Below, in pieces: positions 12,798 through 23,285 of a stretch of DNA of 64,000 nt (the stretch's first letter is position 1; the number at the start of each line of letters is the position of its first letter). The translations under genes and the position numbers were made by a program. The stretch lies in contig NC_085140.1 of NCBI RefSeq assembly GCF_024139115.2, positions 156,576,452 to 156,640,451 on the forward strand, given 5' to 3'. Source of the DNA: Armigeres subalbatus. Lineage: Eukaryota > Arthropoda > Insecta > Diptera > Culicidae. The notes under the pieces were generated by a model. The model made no database searches. It had not been told where the DNA came from and saw only the letters and a program-made list of their open reading frames with translations.

Positions 12798-12808
12798 GCG
12801 TGCTGAAT
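12797..12808. repeat. Right 12-bp target duplication of the Juan-like element
   Basis: CGCGTGCTGAAT follows the poly(A) directly and matches 8211-8222 exactly. Confidence 0.85.
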
Positions 12809-14221
12809 AGTTCCCAAAGATCTGCCAACAAGCAGCTGTTTTGCCTCCATAAATTTTACGGGGAAACTGTATTCTGTAAATTTCGAAGAGCATTGACTAC
12901 TACAGCTTGCACCGTTCGTTGGCTGGTGCATAAGGCAACAACATATGAAATACCACACAATAGATATTAGCAACATTTTCTTAGATGGAGCATCTTTTTT
13001 TGCTGTATTTTCGGTTTTCTTTAGAGTATTTCGAATAATCAATCCTATATGCAAAAATTGTGGTGTACAAAACAAATTGAATAAAAAACATCTTCTAAAT
13101 TAATTAATCGTTTGGCGAGTCTAATGTGACTATCATTCAAGCATTCACTCTTTTCTATTTGATACGATACAAATTTGATAAATTTGCTTAAACCTCGCTT
13201 AATAAGTAATTATCGTAAACAATCGAATAGTGCTCCATCTTATTCGTCACGAATGTCACTTCGACCAAATGTACCGTCAATCTTATGTTCTTTTGTAGCA
13301 ATGCAAATATGTCTGTTCGTCACCTCTGATTTTCTTTATGATTTTCAAATTCTAAAACGTTACTTCGATTGAAAACCTGATTTGGGATAAGACTAATGAG
13401 AAGCTACGGGTGATGTTAACAAAATATATAATTTGAATTTTTCATTTTGGTTTGTTAAATTTCCGAGATCTATGTGAATCATAGGTTCAGTCGTTTGCAA
13501 AAGGTAGTTTTTGGTTAAAATTGATCTTTTTGATTTTTGCATCAATTCCATTTTTTTCTTGTGTGAAGATACCGCAATGAATTGAGTTGATAACCTAAAT
13601 TTAATATGAATTTCATCCGTACATAGCTGGATCATGCAGCATAAAGTGCTTTTAAACTTCCGGTACAATTTTTGCAAAAATCTTACGTGCATTTTCTCAT
13701 TTCATTCATTTGGAACATATCTCTCTTGCATACCGTCCTAATGATATGCGCCCGTGTCACGTCCTGCGTGCACGTCTGCACTCCGGGTCAACATCATAAC
13801 GAACACATATTGTGATTATTTTTCTTTTGTATGCGGACAGCCATTCGTGACACTATTCATGTGGGCTACTTGTGTTTGTATTGTTCTTTATTATATGCAA
13901 ATTACCATTTTGTTCCATGAACTGATGATATTAGTTGGGGTTGGTCATTGGTTTTTTATTACTATTTAGATTGGCGTTTATGAATTTTTGCTTCAATTCT
14001 ACTGTATCGGGGTACCCGCCCCTAGTTGAGTTTGGTTTTTGCCTTCGTCTGTATGATTTCTATGGCTTAAAACAATCCACTTTGTCAACATTGAACACCG
14101 ACCAACTTTATAGTGTGAATGCTATATAAACAAAAGTATTACGATTGACTTCTTTTTATTATCCGTATTAAACATCACGATCTTTGATTATACGAAGAAT
14201 TATTTTTTCTGTAATCCGTAG
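12809..14221. other. Unassigned DNA
   Basis: It continues the DNA into which the Juan-like element inserted. A plus-strand open frame at 13754-13969 is hydrophobic but starts at GTG and has no recognised motif. A TATA-like TATATAAAC lies at about 14123-14131, just upstream of the candidate exon at 14222. Confidence 0.35.
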
Positions 14222-14431
14222 AATGCGAAATTGGATGTCCAACTAGCAGGACGGATTGTACTCTACACCGGGGTCGCATTTTACGCGGTTTGGTTTTGGT
14301 TGATTGTGACCTTCGGATTTAATGAAACGTTGAGTGAACCACCGAAAACCCAACATGATTCAAATAAACATCAGGTGAAAAGTTGCGAATTTGATGCTGA
14401 TCGAAAATTGAAAGATATATCTACATCATAG
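14222..14431 (+). CDS. Possible exon of a small single-pass membrane protein
   Basis: A 69-codon frame ends at TAG 14429. It opens right after TTTTTTCTGTAATCCGTAG, which fits a splice acceptor. The peptide starts NAKLDVQLAGRIVLYTG. A roughly 20-residue hydrophobic helix rich in Trp, Phe and Val follows (residues 12-31), then a hydrophilic Lys/Asp-rich tail. There is no in-frame ATG before the helix, so an upstream exon would have to supply the start. No family is recognised. Against it: the frame is short and could be chance. Confidence 0.3.
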   Translation, partial: NAKLDVQLAGRIVLYTGVAFYAVWFWLIVTFGFNETLSEPPKTQHDSNKHQVKSCEFDADRKLKDISTS

Positions 14432-14454
14432 CCATAGGTGTAGTCTATACATTA

Positions 14455-15339
14455 GAGTGGGGCGTCATGGTCATTTTTTCAAATCAATGGTTTTTCGAAG
14501 CCATTCTGGGTCCTGAACAACTGTGCAGAATTTGGGACCGATTGGTTGCTTCTTGCTTTCCGCATCGCGTTTGAAGTTTGTATGGAAATTAGTATGGAAG
14601 AACGTATATTTTTGCATTTCTACTACTAGAGGCTTCAGTTCATCGTAAACCAAGTAGCACATTGCGTTAAAGTATAACCCAAAAGATGCCGAAAAACTTT
14701 GCTGAAGAAGGCACGTTGCTGGGACGTCCACGAAAAAAGTTATAACGCCTCGAACATTGAGTGTTCAAACCATATGCAAAAAATCGTTTATTCTGCCAGC
14801 ACTGCCGAACTACGTAGACCAATAATTTAACTGAGTGTTATTTCAAAATAGTTGATCTTATAGGACTTTAGAGCTAATGGGAGCTATCCGGAATTATTTC
14901 ATAAACAAAAAAATCCGACAAGAAGGAAGATGGGTTTTGCCCTTCGATAACCATAGGTTGTTCGGTAGTGCTGGCAGAAACATTGTATTCTTGCATATGG
15001 TTTAAACAATAAATTTTCGAAACGTAATAAATTTTTGTGTAGACCTTCCAGCTACGTAACTTCTTCGGCAAAGTCTTTTGGCATCTTCCAGACTATATGT
15101 CAACGTATTGAGCCACGTGATTGATGATAAATTGAAGCCGCTAAGTGCAAAAATGTAAAAAAGTACGTTTTCCCATACTAATCTCCATGTAAATTTAAAA
15201 CGCGATGCGGCATGCGAGGTTGCAACCAATCGAGCCCATATTTTGCACAGTTGATTGGGGTCCCAAAACGATTCAGAAAAACCTTGATCTCACTTGATCG
15301 GACGAAGTTTGCGTTTTTCCATACAACTGCGCCCCACTC
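14455..15339. mobile_element. 885-bp foldback element with TA target duplication
   Basis: Terminal inverted repeats of 11 bp (GAGTGGGGCGT / reverse complement GAGTGGGGCGC) are flanked by TA at 14453-14454 and 15340-15341. The two halves are long imperfect inverted copies: CCATATGCAAAAAATCG...CAGCACTGCCGAAC near 14770-14813 is mirrored by GTTCGGTAGTGCTGG...TTGCATATGG near 14958-15000. The CACAGTTG motif recurs near both ends. No ORF was seen. It fits a Tc1-type non-autonomous foldback. Confidence 0.75.
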
Positions 15340-15594
15340 TACTATACATGGACCGTTGTTGTTCATTCAGTTATAAAGAACTTTTGTTTGTAGATATTTA
15401 GCTTAGATTTGAATTATCCAACATTCTCAACTAGAAGTAACTGATAAAGAAACACGTGAATGCTTCCTGGGGAACGTTTAGGAATTGTTATCATTTTGCT
15501 TAAAACAAGTGGAATATTTCTCACTATGTTCTGCGACCCGCAGTTTATGAACTGCTCTAACCTATTGAATCAAGGCCGTAAGTACATCTATCAG

Positions 15595-16041
15595 CTAGCA
15601 ACGCTTTCCAATGCTTTCCCCTCCGGTGGCTGGTGATTTGATCGGATTTCTGACCACCGGAGAAGGTCCACTAGGCACGACAATGGATAATGGAGTGGTA
15701 GCAGACGTCGACAACGATAGCGTTGCCGGAGGTGGTTTCGCGGATTGCTGCTGGTAGATTGTGCCACCGTTGAATTCGACACCACCGCCGATGGCGGCTC
15801 GGTTGCCGATACTGCTACTGAAATTACTACTATTAGGGACATCGGAGGCCACCGTGGCCAGTGTTGAAGCTTGGCTCGTGCCGGAAACAGCGGTGGAGGC
15901 GTGATGGGTGCTTATGGTGATGATGCTTTGTGATTGTAAAGGTGGTGTTACTGTTGCGGAGTAAGCAATAGCAGTTGCTGAGGGTGCCGTCGTCGGGGTG
16001 CCACCCATCCTATCTTTGGTCATCATAGTGTAAAACTGACG
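15595..16041 (-). CDS. Possible terminal exon, Ser/Thr/Ala-rich protein
   Basis: The minus-strand frame of 148 codons ends at TAG (15595). A strong acceptor, CTTTATATACATTCTCCACAG, lies just before CGT at 16041. The exon would begin RQFYTMMTKDRMGG in phase 0. The frame also stays open upstream to 16107 with a His-rich stretch, but that part is likelier intron. The peptide is low-complexity (TTAPSATA, TVTPPLQSQS, STSATTPLS) and ends GGESIGKRC. Local GC content is higher than in its surroundings, as for mosquito coding exons. No family is recognised. It could be an alternative last exon of a large gene. Confidence 0.45.
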   Translation of the reverse strand, partial: RQFYTMMTKDRMGGTPTTAPSATAIAYSATVTPPLQSQSIITISTHHASTAVSGTSQASTLATVASDVPNSSNFSSSIGNRAAIGGGVEFNGGTIYQQQSAKPPPATLSLSTSATTPLSIVVPSGPSPVVRNPIKSPATGGESIGKRC

Positions 16042-16107
16042 CTGTGGAGAATGTATATAAAGACAGTGACAGTGATGGGAGTGATGACCGTGATGATGAG
16101 AATGCAT

Positions 16108-17465
16108 TCAACCCCACTTCAAGGGGACAGTAAGCCGAACGACACAAACAAACAAAAAATTAAAGGAGGCAATGTGGGCCATAGCAGAAGCAGGATTGCT
16201 GGTAAGGATGGATAATGATGATGTTCGAATATATTTATCTGTTAACAACGTGAATTGTGTACTGTAGCGTGTTAAAGCATTGGAATGGATTTCATTAATG
16301 TTCGAATTCAACACATCAGCTGTGGAGAACTACCATGCTTAAGTGATTATATAAATGGCGTACTTTGCCATGTCAGAGATATGACCGTTATAGCATTCAA
16401 TTGAGTTCAGTTGAGTAGTAATTTATACAAATAGTTGCAAAAAAATATTGTTTCAGCATGATTTGTACGGTTATTGAAGAGGCTTGCCGAGAGCTGATAA
16501 ATCGAGTTTCGTTGCGTAAATAAGTGAAATAGGAGATTAGATAATGCAAATAACAACAAAAATCTCCATATGCAGGTTCTAGTATAGCTTATGTTTATTA
16601 CGGTTATAACGGTGAATTACGGCTTGATAAGTCGATAACATATGATTCAATTTGATTTTCGTGACTAGAACAATGTGAAGTAAAGCCGACTGGAACATTT
16701 TGGCCCCAATATGCATATCCAAGCCCATCTTTCGTCATTGCAAAAAGTAGTGTGTGCAACTCGTTACAAAATTCGATGTTTCCCGTACTCGTAGTGCCTA
16801 TTTATTCAACTCGGAAAGCCTCGTTCGACAAACGTGCAACGCGTGCAGAAAGATCGTGTTTTGCAACTAGTGCACAAATTACTATTTCAAAATGGAGCAT
16901 CAAAAACCGCAGTTTTTTGGGTACGTTATAATAAGATAATGCGCAGTTAAAATTTATCAATATTATAGATAAAAGATTCGATCTTTGAAACGACGTGGCG
17001 TTATTTTTGTTAAAAAACAGTTTTTTGATTTTATTGCAATATTTACAACATCAGCCAACAGGTGGTGCTGAGTGTGTAAGAGTCAATGAAATTTTGTTTA
17101 TACTGTAGTAACATTTAGGTCATTCTCGCAAATACCGGGCTACTATTGACACGAGGTGTTCCTAAATGTATGATGCATAATAGAATGATAGATGTGTTTA
17201 CATAGTTATACCTAAATGAAAAAAAAATGCTTAAATGTATGATCTATTGAATTTTTGTCGAGTATATGAAGGATCCGACTTGTCACACACAATTTGATCA
17301 CAAAATCATTTTTGTGCATCCCCCGATTTTTGTCAAGTCTTGACTCACTAAAACTACCACAACTCAAATATTTCTCGTGCAATTTTATATGTTCGCATAT
17401 ATTTTGAAAGAAGAAGCATTTGACCTTTACCTATTTGTAATCAAACACCATATTGAATTAAACCT
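16108..17465. other. Unassigned DNA
   Basis: No repeat ends or coding motifs were recognised. It would be intron if the 15595-16041 exon is real. Confidence 0.35.
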
Positions 17466-17560
17466 AACGGTAAGATGCGCGGCTATAAGGCAAGACCATG
17501 CTGAGGGTGGTCTAGGCAATTTTCGGTTTGGAAACGTGTTAGCCTCAAGATATACGAATG
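17466..17560 (+). repeat. tRNA-derived SINE fragment, plus orientation
   Basis: GGTAAGATGCGCGGCTA...CAAGACCATGCT (17470-17512) followed by GGTCTAGGCAATTTTCGG matches the reverse complement of the SINE bodies at 31486-31756 and 41465-41575. Only part of the body is present, without a tail. Confidence 0.55.
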
Positions 17561-17596
17561 CAAAAATTGTAACTTGGCTTCGAAACCTTGTCATCA

Positions 17597-17850
17597 CTCC
17601 CTTGAGGGGAGGCCGCATGCGACGAGAACAAAAGTTGAAAAAAAAGGTGAAGATGGCAATGGCGGCTTTCATTGCCTACGTACCCAGAACCGCCAACAAT
17701 AGGTTCTAACTATATAGTGACCAATTAACCACGTTGGGCGCCATTTGTCACCACATCCTTGAGGGGAGGCCGCATGAGACGGAGACAAAAAGTTGAATGA
17801 GGCGAATATGGCACTGGTCCCCATTTCCCACGTACCCAGAACCGCCAATA
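17597..17850. repeat. Imperfect direct duplication of about 110 bp
   Basis: CTTGAGGGGAGGCCGCATG...TACCCAGAACCGCCAA occurs at about 17602-17698 and again at about 17757-17850 with scattered differences and small indels. It is non-coding. Confidence 0.7.
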
Positions 17851-17999
17851 ATATATACCACTTACTTTACCCAGCAGGCGTTATTAGCGTTACGAAATTT
17901 TCTCTACTTGCCAGCTCCGTATTGCTCAAGGAATTTCAGTAGTGGAATAATTCCGTGACCAATCCGTGTCCTATCTATTTGCAGCAATTATCAGCAGCG

Positions 18000-18130
18000 T
18001 ACTAGCAGTAGACCTGTGCGCCGAAGTATTTGTGAACGGTGGCGGCGTAAGACCATTTTTACACCGGTGGTGTCACGCCGTAAGCAATCTTCGGCGGCGG
18101 CGTGAATCGGCGTAAAGAATTTTGAGCGGA
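18000..18130 (+). repeat. GC-rich GGCGGCG repeat end
   Basis: The segment is rich in CGGCGTAA/GGCGGCGTGA words, unlike its AT-rich surroundings. A related sequence in opposite orientation lies at 23165-23285, so the two may be ends of one large element spanning the satellite region. Confidence 0.35.
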
Positions 18131-18664
18131 GAAAAAAAATTTCACGTGGCGAGGCATGTGATCCTTTTATATGGATGTTATGGATTTTTTGGATTTGTTG
18201 TACAATTGGGTCCTAAAACGTCCTAAAATGAAGAATGGATATATTTTGTAATTTAAAAATAGATGAGAAATGCTTCCTCGACATTTTTGGTCTTGTTTGA
18301 CGTACGGAATAATATGATTTAAACGCACTGGCAAAACACCGTAGGGCACTTGACTCAACCTTTGACAGTTAATATATGAACCTGACGTTTTGAGCTGATG
18401 TTTCATTCGTTCTGAAAAGTTGCACAGACCAAAATTTGGCTTAAAACGTCTTAAACACACAAATTTTATTTTTACTGATACTTTTACCAGAATTTTTATG
18501 ACATCGGTTCAAGTATTCTTGACCGATGCACTATCGCTTGCAACCATAAACAAGGTAGGGCTTCTGGGCTCAATTGCTAGCTACAGTCACAGATGGGGTG
18601 AACATCTTAGCTACAGCAAAAATACATTACATCCTCCACTAGGACATTGCCGTATCATAGCACA

Positions 18665-18780
18665 TAAGATATATAATTTTCCCTTGAAAAAGGCAGAATA
18701 CATTCTGCCGAAACGTCGGGCAATTCAAAATATAGCCGTTTTGATCAACTCAGAGACTGAGAAAGCCAGATCCTTTATGC
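18665..18780 (+). repeat. Retroelement-like 3' hairpin module
   Basis: CTTGAAAAAGGCAGAATACA followed by TTCTGCCGAAACGTCGGG forms a short stem with a GCCGAAACGTC flank. This motif is familiar from 3' regions of animal retroelements and loosely resembles a hammerhead core. No coding part is attached. Confidence 0.3.
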
Positions 18781-18839
18781 AACATTTTTTCACGTCGTTA
18801 ATTAATAACAGTTATAGCACATGAAAGTAATTTGGATAT

Positions 18840-19560
18840 AAATCCAGAAATTCGTCTTGAAATTCATCAAGATATTGCTCAGAAAAATCGAAAAAGGAAT
18901 TCTAAGAATGAATTGAGAATTTCCCTAATGAATTCATTCAGAACTTCCTCTAAGAATTCCCTTGAAAATTTATTTGGATATTTCTTCGGAAATTTGTTCC
19001 GAAATTTCTCCAAAAGTTCCTTCAGGAATTTCTTTAGAAATTAATTTGGGGATTGCTTCGGGAACTCCTATACGGAGTTATTGGGAATTTCTTTAGAAAT
19101 TTATTCGAAAACTTTTTAGGGATTCCTTTGAAACTTCTTTCAAGAATTCCTTGTAAAATACCTATGGAAAATCTTTCAAGAATTTCTCATAAAAATTCTT
19201 CCAGTAATTCCTCAAAGAAATTCTTTCGAAATTTTCCCTCTGAAATTTATTTAGAACTTTCATCCGAATTTCCTATATTAATTCCTTCGGACATTTCTCC
19301 GGAAATTCCTTTAGTAACTCTTTCAGAAATTCCTGTAGATCTCCGATTTTTTTGAATCGGGAATCACTTTTGAAATTGTTTTAGAAAATCTTCGGAAATT
19401 TAGTTTGTAAATTCTTAATTTTTTTTAAACCGTTGTTGTTTAAATGTTTTTTTTATTGAGAATAAGTTAAACACCTTAAATTCCTTTAGAATTTTCTTCG
19501 AAAATTCCTTTAAAAAATCCTCGAAAAAAAGTTTCGGAATTTTGTAACGCGATGTGGATT
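18840..19560. repeat. Degenerate GAATTCC-type satellite
   Basis: Divergent units of roughly 15 or 30 bp built from TTCCTTCGGAATTTC-like words run through the stretch. Because the word is nearly palindromic, long artificial ORFs rich in Ile, Pro, Phe, Ser and Asn appear on both strands; these are not genes. Confidence 0.8.
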
Positions 19561-20187
19561 TTTTGGAATAATTTTATTGGATTTGCTTAAAGCCTTAGAC
19601 GATTTTATCTTTTTAAGCAAAATCATTTGTAAATATATTATGAAATTATATTATTATTTTTAATTATTAAATAGCTTTGACGTTTTTATCCTTTTGAGTA
19701 AAATATCATTGAAATGAGTTGAAGCTTAATTATTAGTCATCAATTATTTTCCGCTTTATTTTTTTTTTGTAATTATTAGATTATTTGAATTCAATTAGCT
19801 TTGGACGTTTTTTTTCTTTTTAAGCAAAATAATGCTTGAATTCGTCAAGTCAAGTCCAAAGCGAGACCATAATATTATCAGTATTTGCCGACTATTTGAC
19901 TGTCTTGGGTGAGGAAATATTTCGAGCGGTTTGAGTCTCGGCTAAGCAAAGTGATATACTGTTTCAGTGAGTGCAGTAATGGCTCCTGAAACTAGATAGC
20001 TCTTTTTCGACCATTTGCTCGATCCTGGGAAGGCGCCAAATTGATATCGCCATTTGAATCTTTATACATAACCAGCAATTGTCCTTCAAGGTTTCTTGAT
20101 GGTAGAAATCCTTAAGCTCGTTCATTTTCGCTCGCCCTAGAGGAAGAGAAGTATCGCGGTTTCCAAGTTCCGAACAATTTAAGTTTT
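19561..20187. other. Unassigned AT-rich DNA
   Basis: Some local self-similarity is present (TTTTTAAGCAAAAT and TTTTGAGTAAAAT words recur three times between 19610 and 19830), but no assigned element. Confidence 0.35.
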
Positions 20188-21600
20188 CTACAAAGTGAAA
20201 CGTGCTCCTTCAAGTTTGCAGAAGGTAATAATTGAGAACAGTGGTGTAAAGTGAAGTGCTTGAAGCAAAAATCTTTTGGTGTCTTCCAGATAGCTGCTTA
20301 TTTCGGTCAGTGCATCTGACACTTTCGCGATTCTCTCCATTTGTCGGAGTAGATATAGAGACAGAAAAAGGTAATTTAGATTTATGACTTTAATTTTGCA
20401 CGCGACTAACGTTCGCCATTCGCGTTGGACTTCCAGCGCGTAGGTGCTTTTTTTGTACGGGCTGGAGTGTTGTGACGACCAACGGAGTCGAATTGGGGTT
20501 CCATCCATTTTGCTGTGGATCGCGGTGCGACCAAAATTGAGCTTGGGTGTCCGCTAAGGCCCGCCTTTCGGGGTAGTTAAACGGAGGGGAGTGCAGTTCG
20601 TGAGATAGTCGAGCGAAATTCACCCGACAGTCGCCAAAAACTGTTGAAAAGACCACCATTACGTTACACCCCCCTGGTGGTCAGGTGTCGAGAGCGCGGT
20701 TCCCGTACGTCACCAATTATCGTACGCTGAACCGAACCCGAACCGAGAATTAGTGGCTTTCTTTTAGTCCTCGCCCGGTGAATCGGAAAGGTACGTGAAG
20801 CCGGGTCGTAAGGGAAAGTGGGCTACTAGTTTGAGGGAACGGTCATTCCGGACGCTCTCGACGGTTTCAAATCGGAAGCCTTCCGTCCAGCCGCCACTCC
20901 CTCCGCACCTTTAGTTCGGCCATTTTGACACAAGCTCAAGCCGCCATCGTGTGGAGCTTCGAACGCCCACTGGCCAGCCGCCGGTACCACGACGCCATCG
21001 CGACAACTGCGTCACCAGCACGGTAGGAAGAACCTTCGTCTTCGGCACACCGCCGGAAGAACCTTCGTCTTCGGCACACCGCCGGAAGAACCTTCGTCTT
21101 CGGCACACCGCCGGAAGAACCTTCGTCTTCGGCACACCGCCGGAAGAACCTTCGTCTTCGGCACACCGCCGGAAAAACCCTTCGTCTTCGGCGTCCCGCC
21201 GGAAAACATCGTCTTCGGCGCTCCGCCGGAAAGAACATCGTCTTCGGCACTCCGCCGGAATCCAAAGTCACCGAGAAATCCTGCGCAGGTACGTGGAAAC
21301 TTGTATAATCATGGCCATGAATTAGTTTCCCCCTAGCTAGTACTTAAATCCCGTCCAACCCGAATGAAGTCGTAATAATAAATTTGTTGAATTTGAAGCT
21401 CTGAGAGTCAATTGATTTTGTTTTAGCAGTTCCGTGAGAACCTGCTGTTCCCTTTACGTTTCCGTTATTTCGTTGGTAGATTGCATCTCAGACTTCGATT
21501 CCTCTTTTGATTTTGCGTTTATTGTTGAGCGAGCTTAAGTGATTACAAGGGTAATCAGGGCAAGGGATTTTAGGGTGGTTTTCCAGGTAACAGCGGGTGA
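20188..21600. mobile_element. GC-richer module, possible LTR-retroelement end
   Basis: On the minus strand a short frame from ATG 20340 (MERIAKVSDALTEISSYLED, 50 codons to 20188) follows a leader-like stretch and could be the start of a gag-like ORF. On the plus strand a purine tract at about 20578-20592 precedes TGCAGTTCG, and AATAAA lies at about 21378 after the minisatellite. The two readings imply opposite orientations, no LTR pair is visible and no primer site was matched. The assignment is therefore tentative. Confidence 0.25.
21026..21256 (+). repeat. 29-bp minisatellite, 8 units
   Basis: Five near-identical 29-bp units (GGAAGAACCTTCGTCTTCGG plus CACACCGCC) run 21026-21170. Three variants of 30, 27 and 29 bp follow to 21256. 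Since 29 is not a multiple of 3, translation cycles through all frames. The Arg-rich ORFs on both strands are shadows of the repeat. Each unit contains CCGAAGACGAAGG/CCTTCGTCTTCGG, able to form hairpins. Confidence 0.9.
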
Positions 21601-21739
21601 TTTTGAAAATTCAGCCAGCAACCGTTCGAGGATTTCCCCTGAGGAATTGTCTCAAAAATAGTCGGGCAAGTCAACAGACTGGTGGTCTCTCGTACGCGAG
21701 AGTGGCGCTAAAGCCACCAAAGTTTAATAATTTCCTCAG

Positions 21740-22690
21740 ACGATTTGCGAACGGTTACAATTTTTCCTGCAGGAATTTTGTATGGTTTACTGAAGGAATT
21801 TCCGAAGGACTTCCTGGAGGATGTTCCAGAGATATTTCTGAAAAAATCAAAAAGGCCTTTCCGGAGGGTTTTTCTGGAGAAATCCCAGGATGAATTCCAA
21901 ATTAATTCCTGGTAGCTTTTATAAAGAGATTTTTGAAGAAATTCCTGGAGGAACTTCCGACTCAATTCTGAAAGGAATAACCGAAAGAGAACTGGAAAAG
22001 ATTTCAAGGAAATTTTAGTGGATTTTCCAAACAAATAGCTATTGAAATTTAAATAGAAATTACTATGTTTCTTCATTCTCATATTCATTCATTCATTCAT
22101 ATTCTCAAGAATCCCTTGGGAATTCACTGCACGAGTTCCTTCGAATATTTCTACAGATTTTGTGTGATTTTTGTGATTTTTATGTAAATACCTTAAATAA
22201 TTCCTTAGGAAATATATTCAGGAATTAATTCGGTAAGTCATCAAGAAACTCATTCTAGTATGCCTTCAAAAATTCCGTCAGCAGTTCGATCGGGAATTTC
22301 TCCAAGAAAACCTTCAAAAATCCTCCACAAATGAAATTTCCACCAGGAATTGCTTCGGAACTTCTTAGGACCTTAGGAAATTTCTTAAGGAATTATTCTG
22401 GAAATTCCTTCTGAAATTCTTTTTGGAATACTTTTAAAGCTTTCTTCCCATATAGATGCTGTAATGGATTTGACGCGCCCTTCCTCAAAGAAGCCACCCC
22501 TCGGAAAGCTCAAAAAGGATTGCGAATCTATTTATTGGTCTGATCGATTACACTGTTGAAAGGAGATTCTCTCTATCCCGCGGCTTACTCAAGCCTCTAA
22601 GAATTTTCTTCAGGTATTCCTTCAGATCTTCCTCCAGGACTTCTTTCGGACATTATTTCAGGAAAACCAAGAAATTTCTTTTGAAATTGT
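21740..22690. repeat. Degenerate GAATTCC-type satellite, two blocks of opposite sense
   Basis: 21740-22030 reads in the GGAGGAATTTCC sense and about 22090-22690 in the TTCCTTAGGAAATT sense. The switch lies near ATTCATTCATTCAT at 22085-22098. Open frames inside are repeat artefacts. Confidence 0.7.
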
Positions 22691-23164
22691 TTATCTAAAT
22701 AAATCGAAACCAGTTTTTTTTTTCAAAACAATTCTGGCAATTTAAGTACAAGGAGGAGTGAAGGAAATGTTCAATTTAATAGGTCACGGGTCCCATCGGG
22801 CTCCAGCTCCAGAAGCAAAGTTACCATTATTGCACTCCCATATCACTAGGCTATCACAATGATACTCCAACATTCATAGTGTTCACTTGTAGCCGCGTAT
22901 ATAAGCACTAGATCAATTGATATGTATCATTCAAACCTCCAAAAAGATGATGAACCACTCAATGCGACCACAATTAGGTTATTCCACATGAAGTTACATA
23001 TAAGATTAGAAGTTCATCGCTTCGCTCATTGATTTGTAGGTCTGTAGCCAAGAAATTCTTGAATCACTTAACATTTAGCACGCCAATGCGGGTAAAAGTG
23101 ACAGAGATAAAAGCAAACAAAACTGCTAAAGGTATAATAGCTATTTAATAAATGCTGTGATTTT
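22691..23164. other. Unassigned DNA
   Basis: No coding or mobile-element signature was recognised here. Confidence 0.35.
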
Positions 23165-23285
23165 TGTGTTGGCCAGGCATCGGCGTGAAATACGAAATTC
23201 GGCGGCGTGGAGCCAACCGGGGTATGGCGCGCCGCCGACACCTTGACCGGCGTCAGCGTTCGTCAATAAGTGTCGGTACAATTCT
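23165..23285 (-). repeat. GC-rich GGCGGCG repeat end, opposite sense to 18000
   Basis: ATCGGCGTGAAATACGAAATTCGGCGGCG and GCGCCGCCGACACC are related to the 18000-18130 segment in inverted orientation. It borders the next satellite block. Confidence 0.35.

Noticed and set aside
13754..13969. Hydrophobic 71-codon frame as a chemoreceptor fragment
   Set aside because: No receptor motif, GTG start and no splice signals; hydrophobicity is expected from T-rich DNA.
18665..18720. Hammerhead ribozyme
   Set aside because: GCCGAAAC is present, but the CUGAUGA core and the three-stem layout could not be completed.
20911..21325. Arg-rich repeated peptide frames on both strands
   Set aside because: They are produced by the 29-bp minisatellite read in shifting frames.
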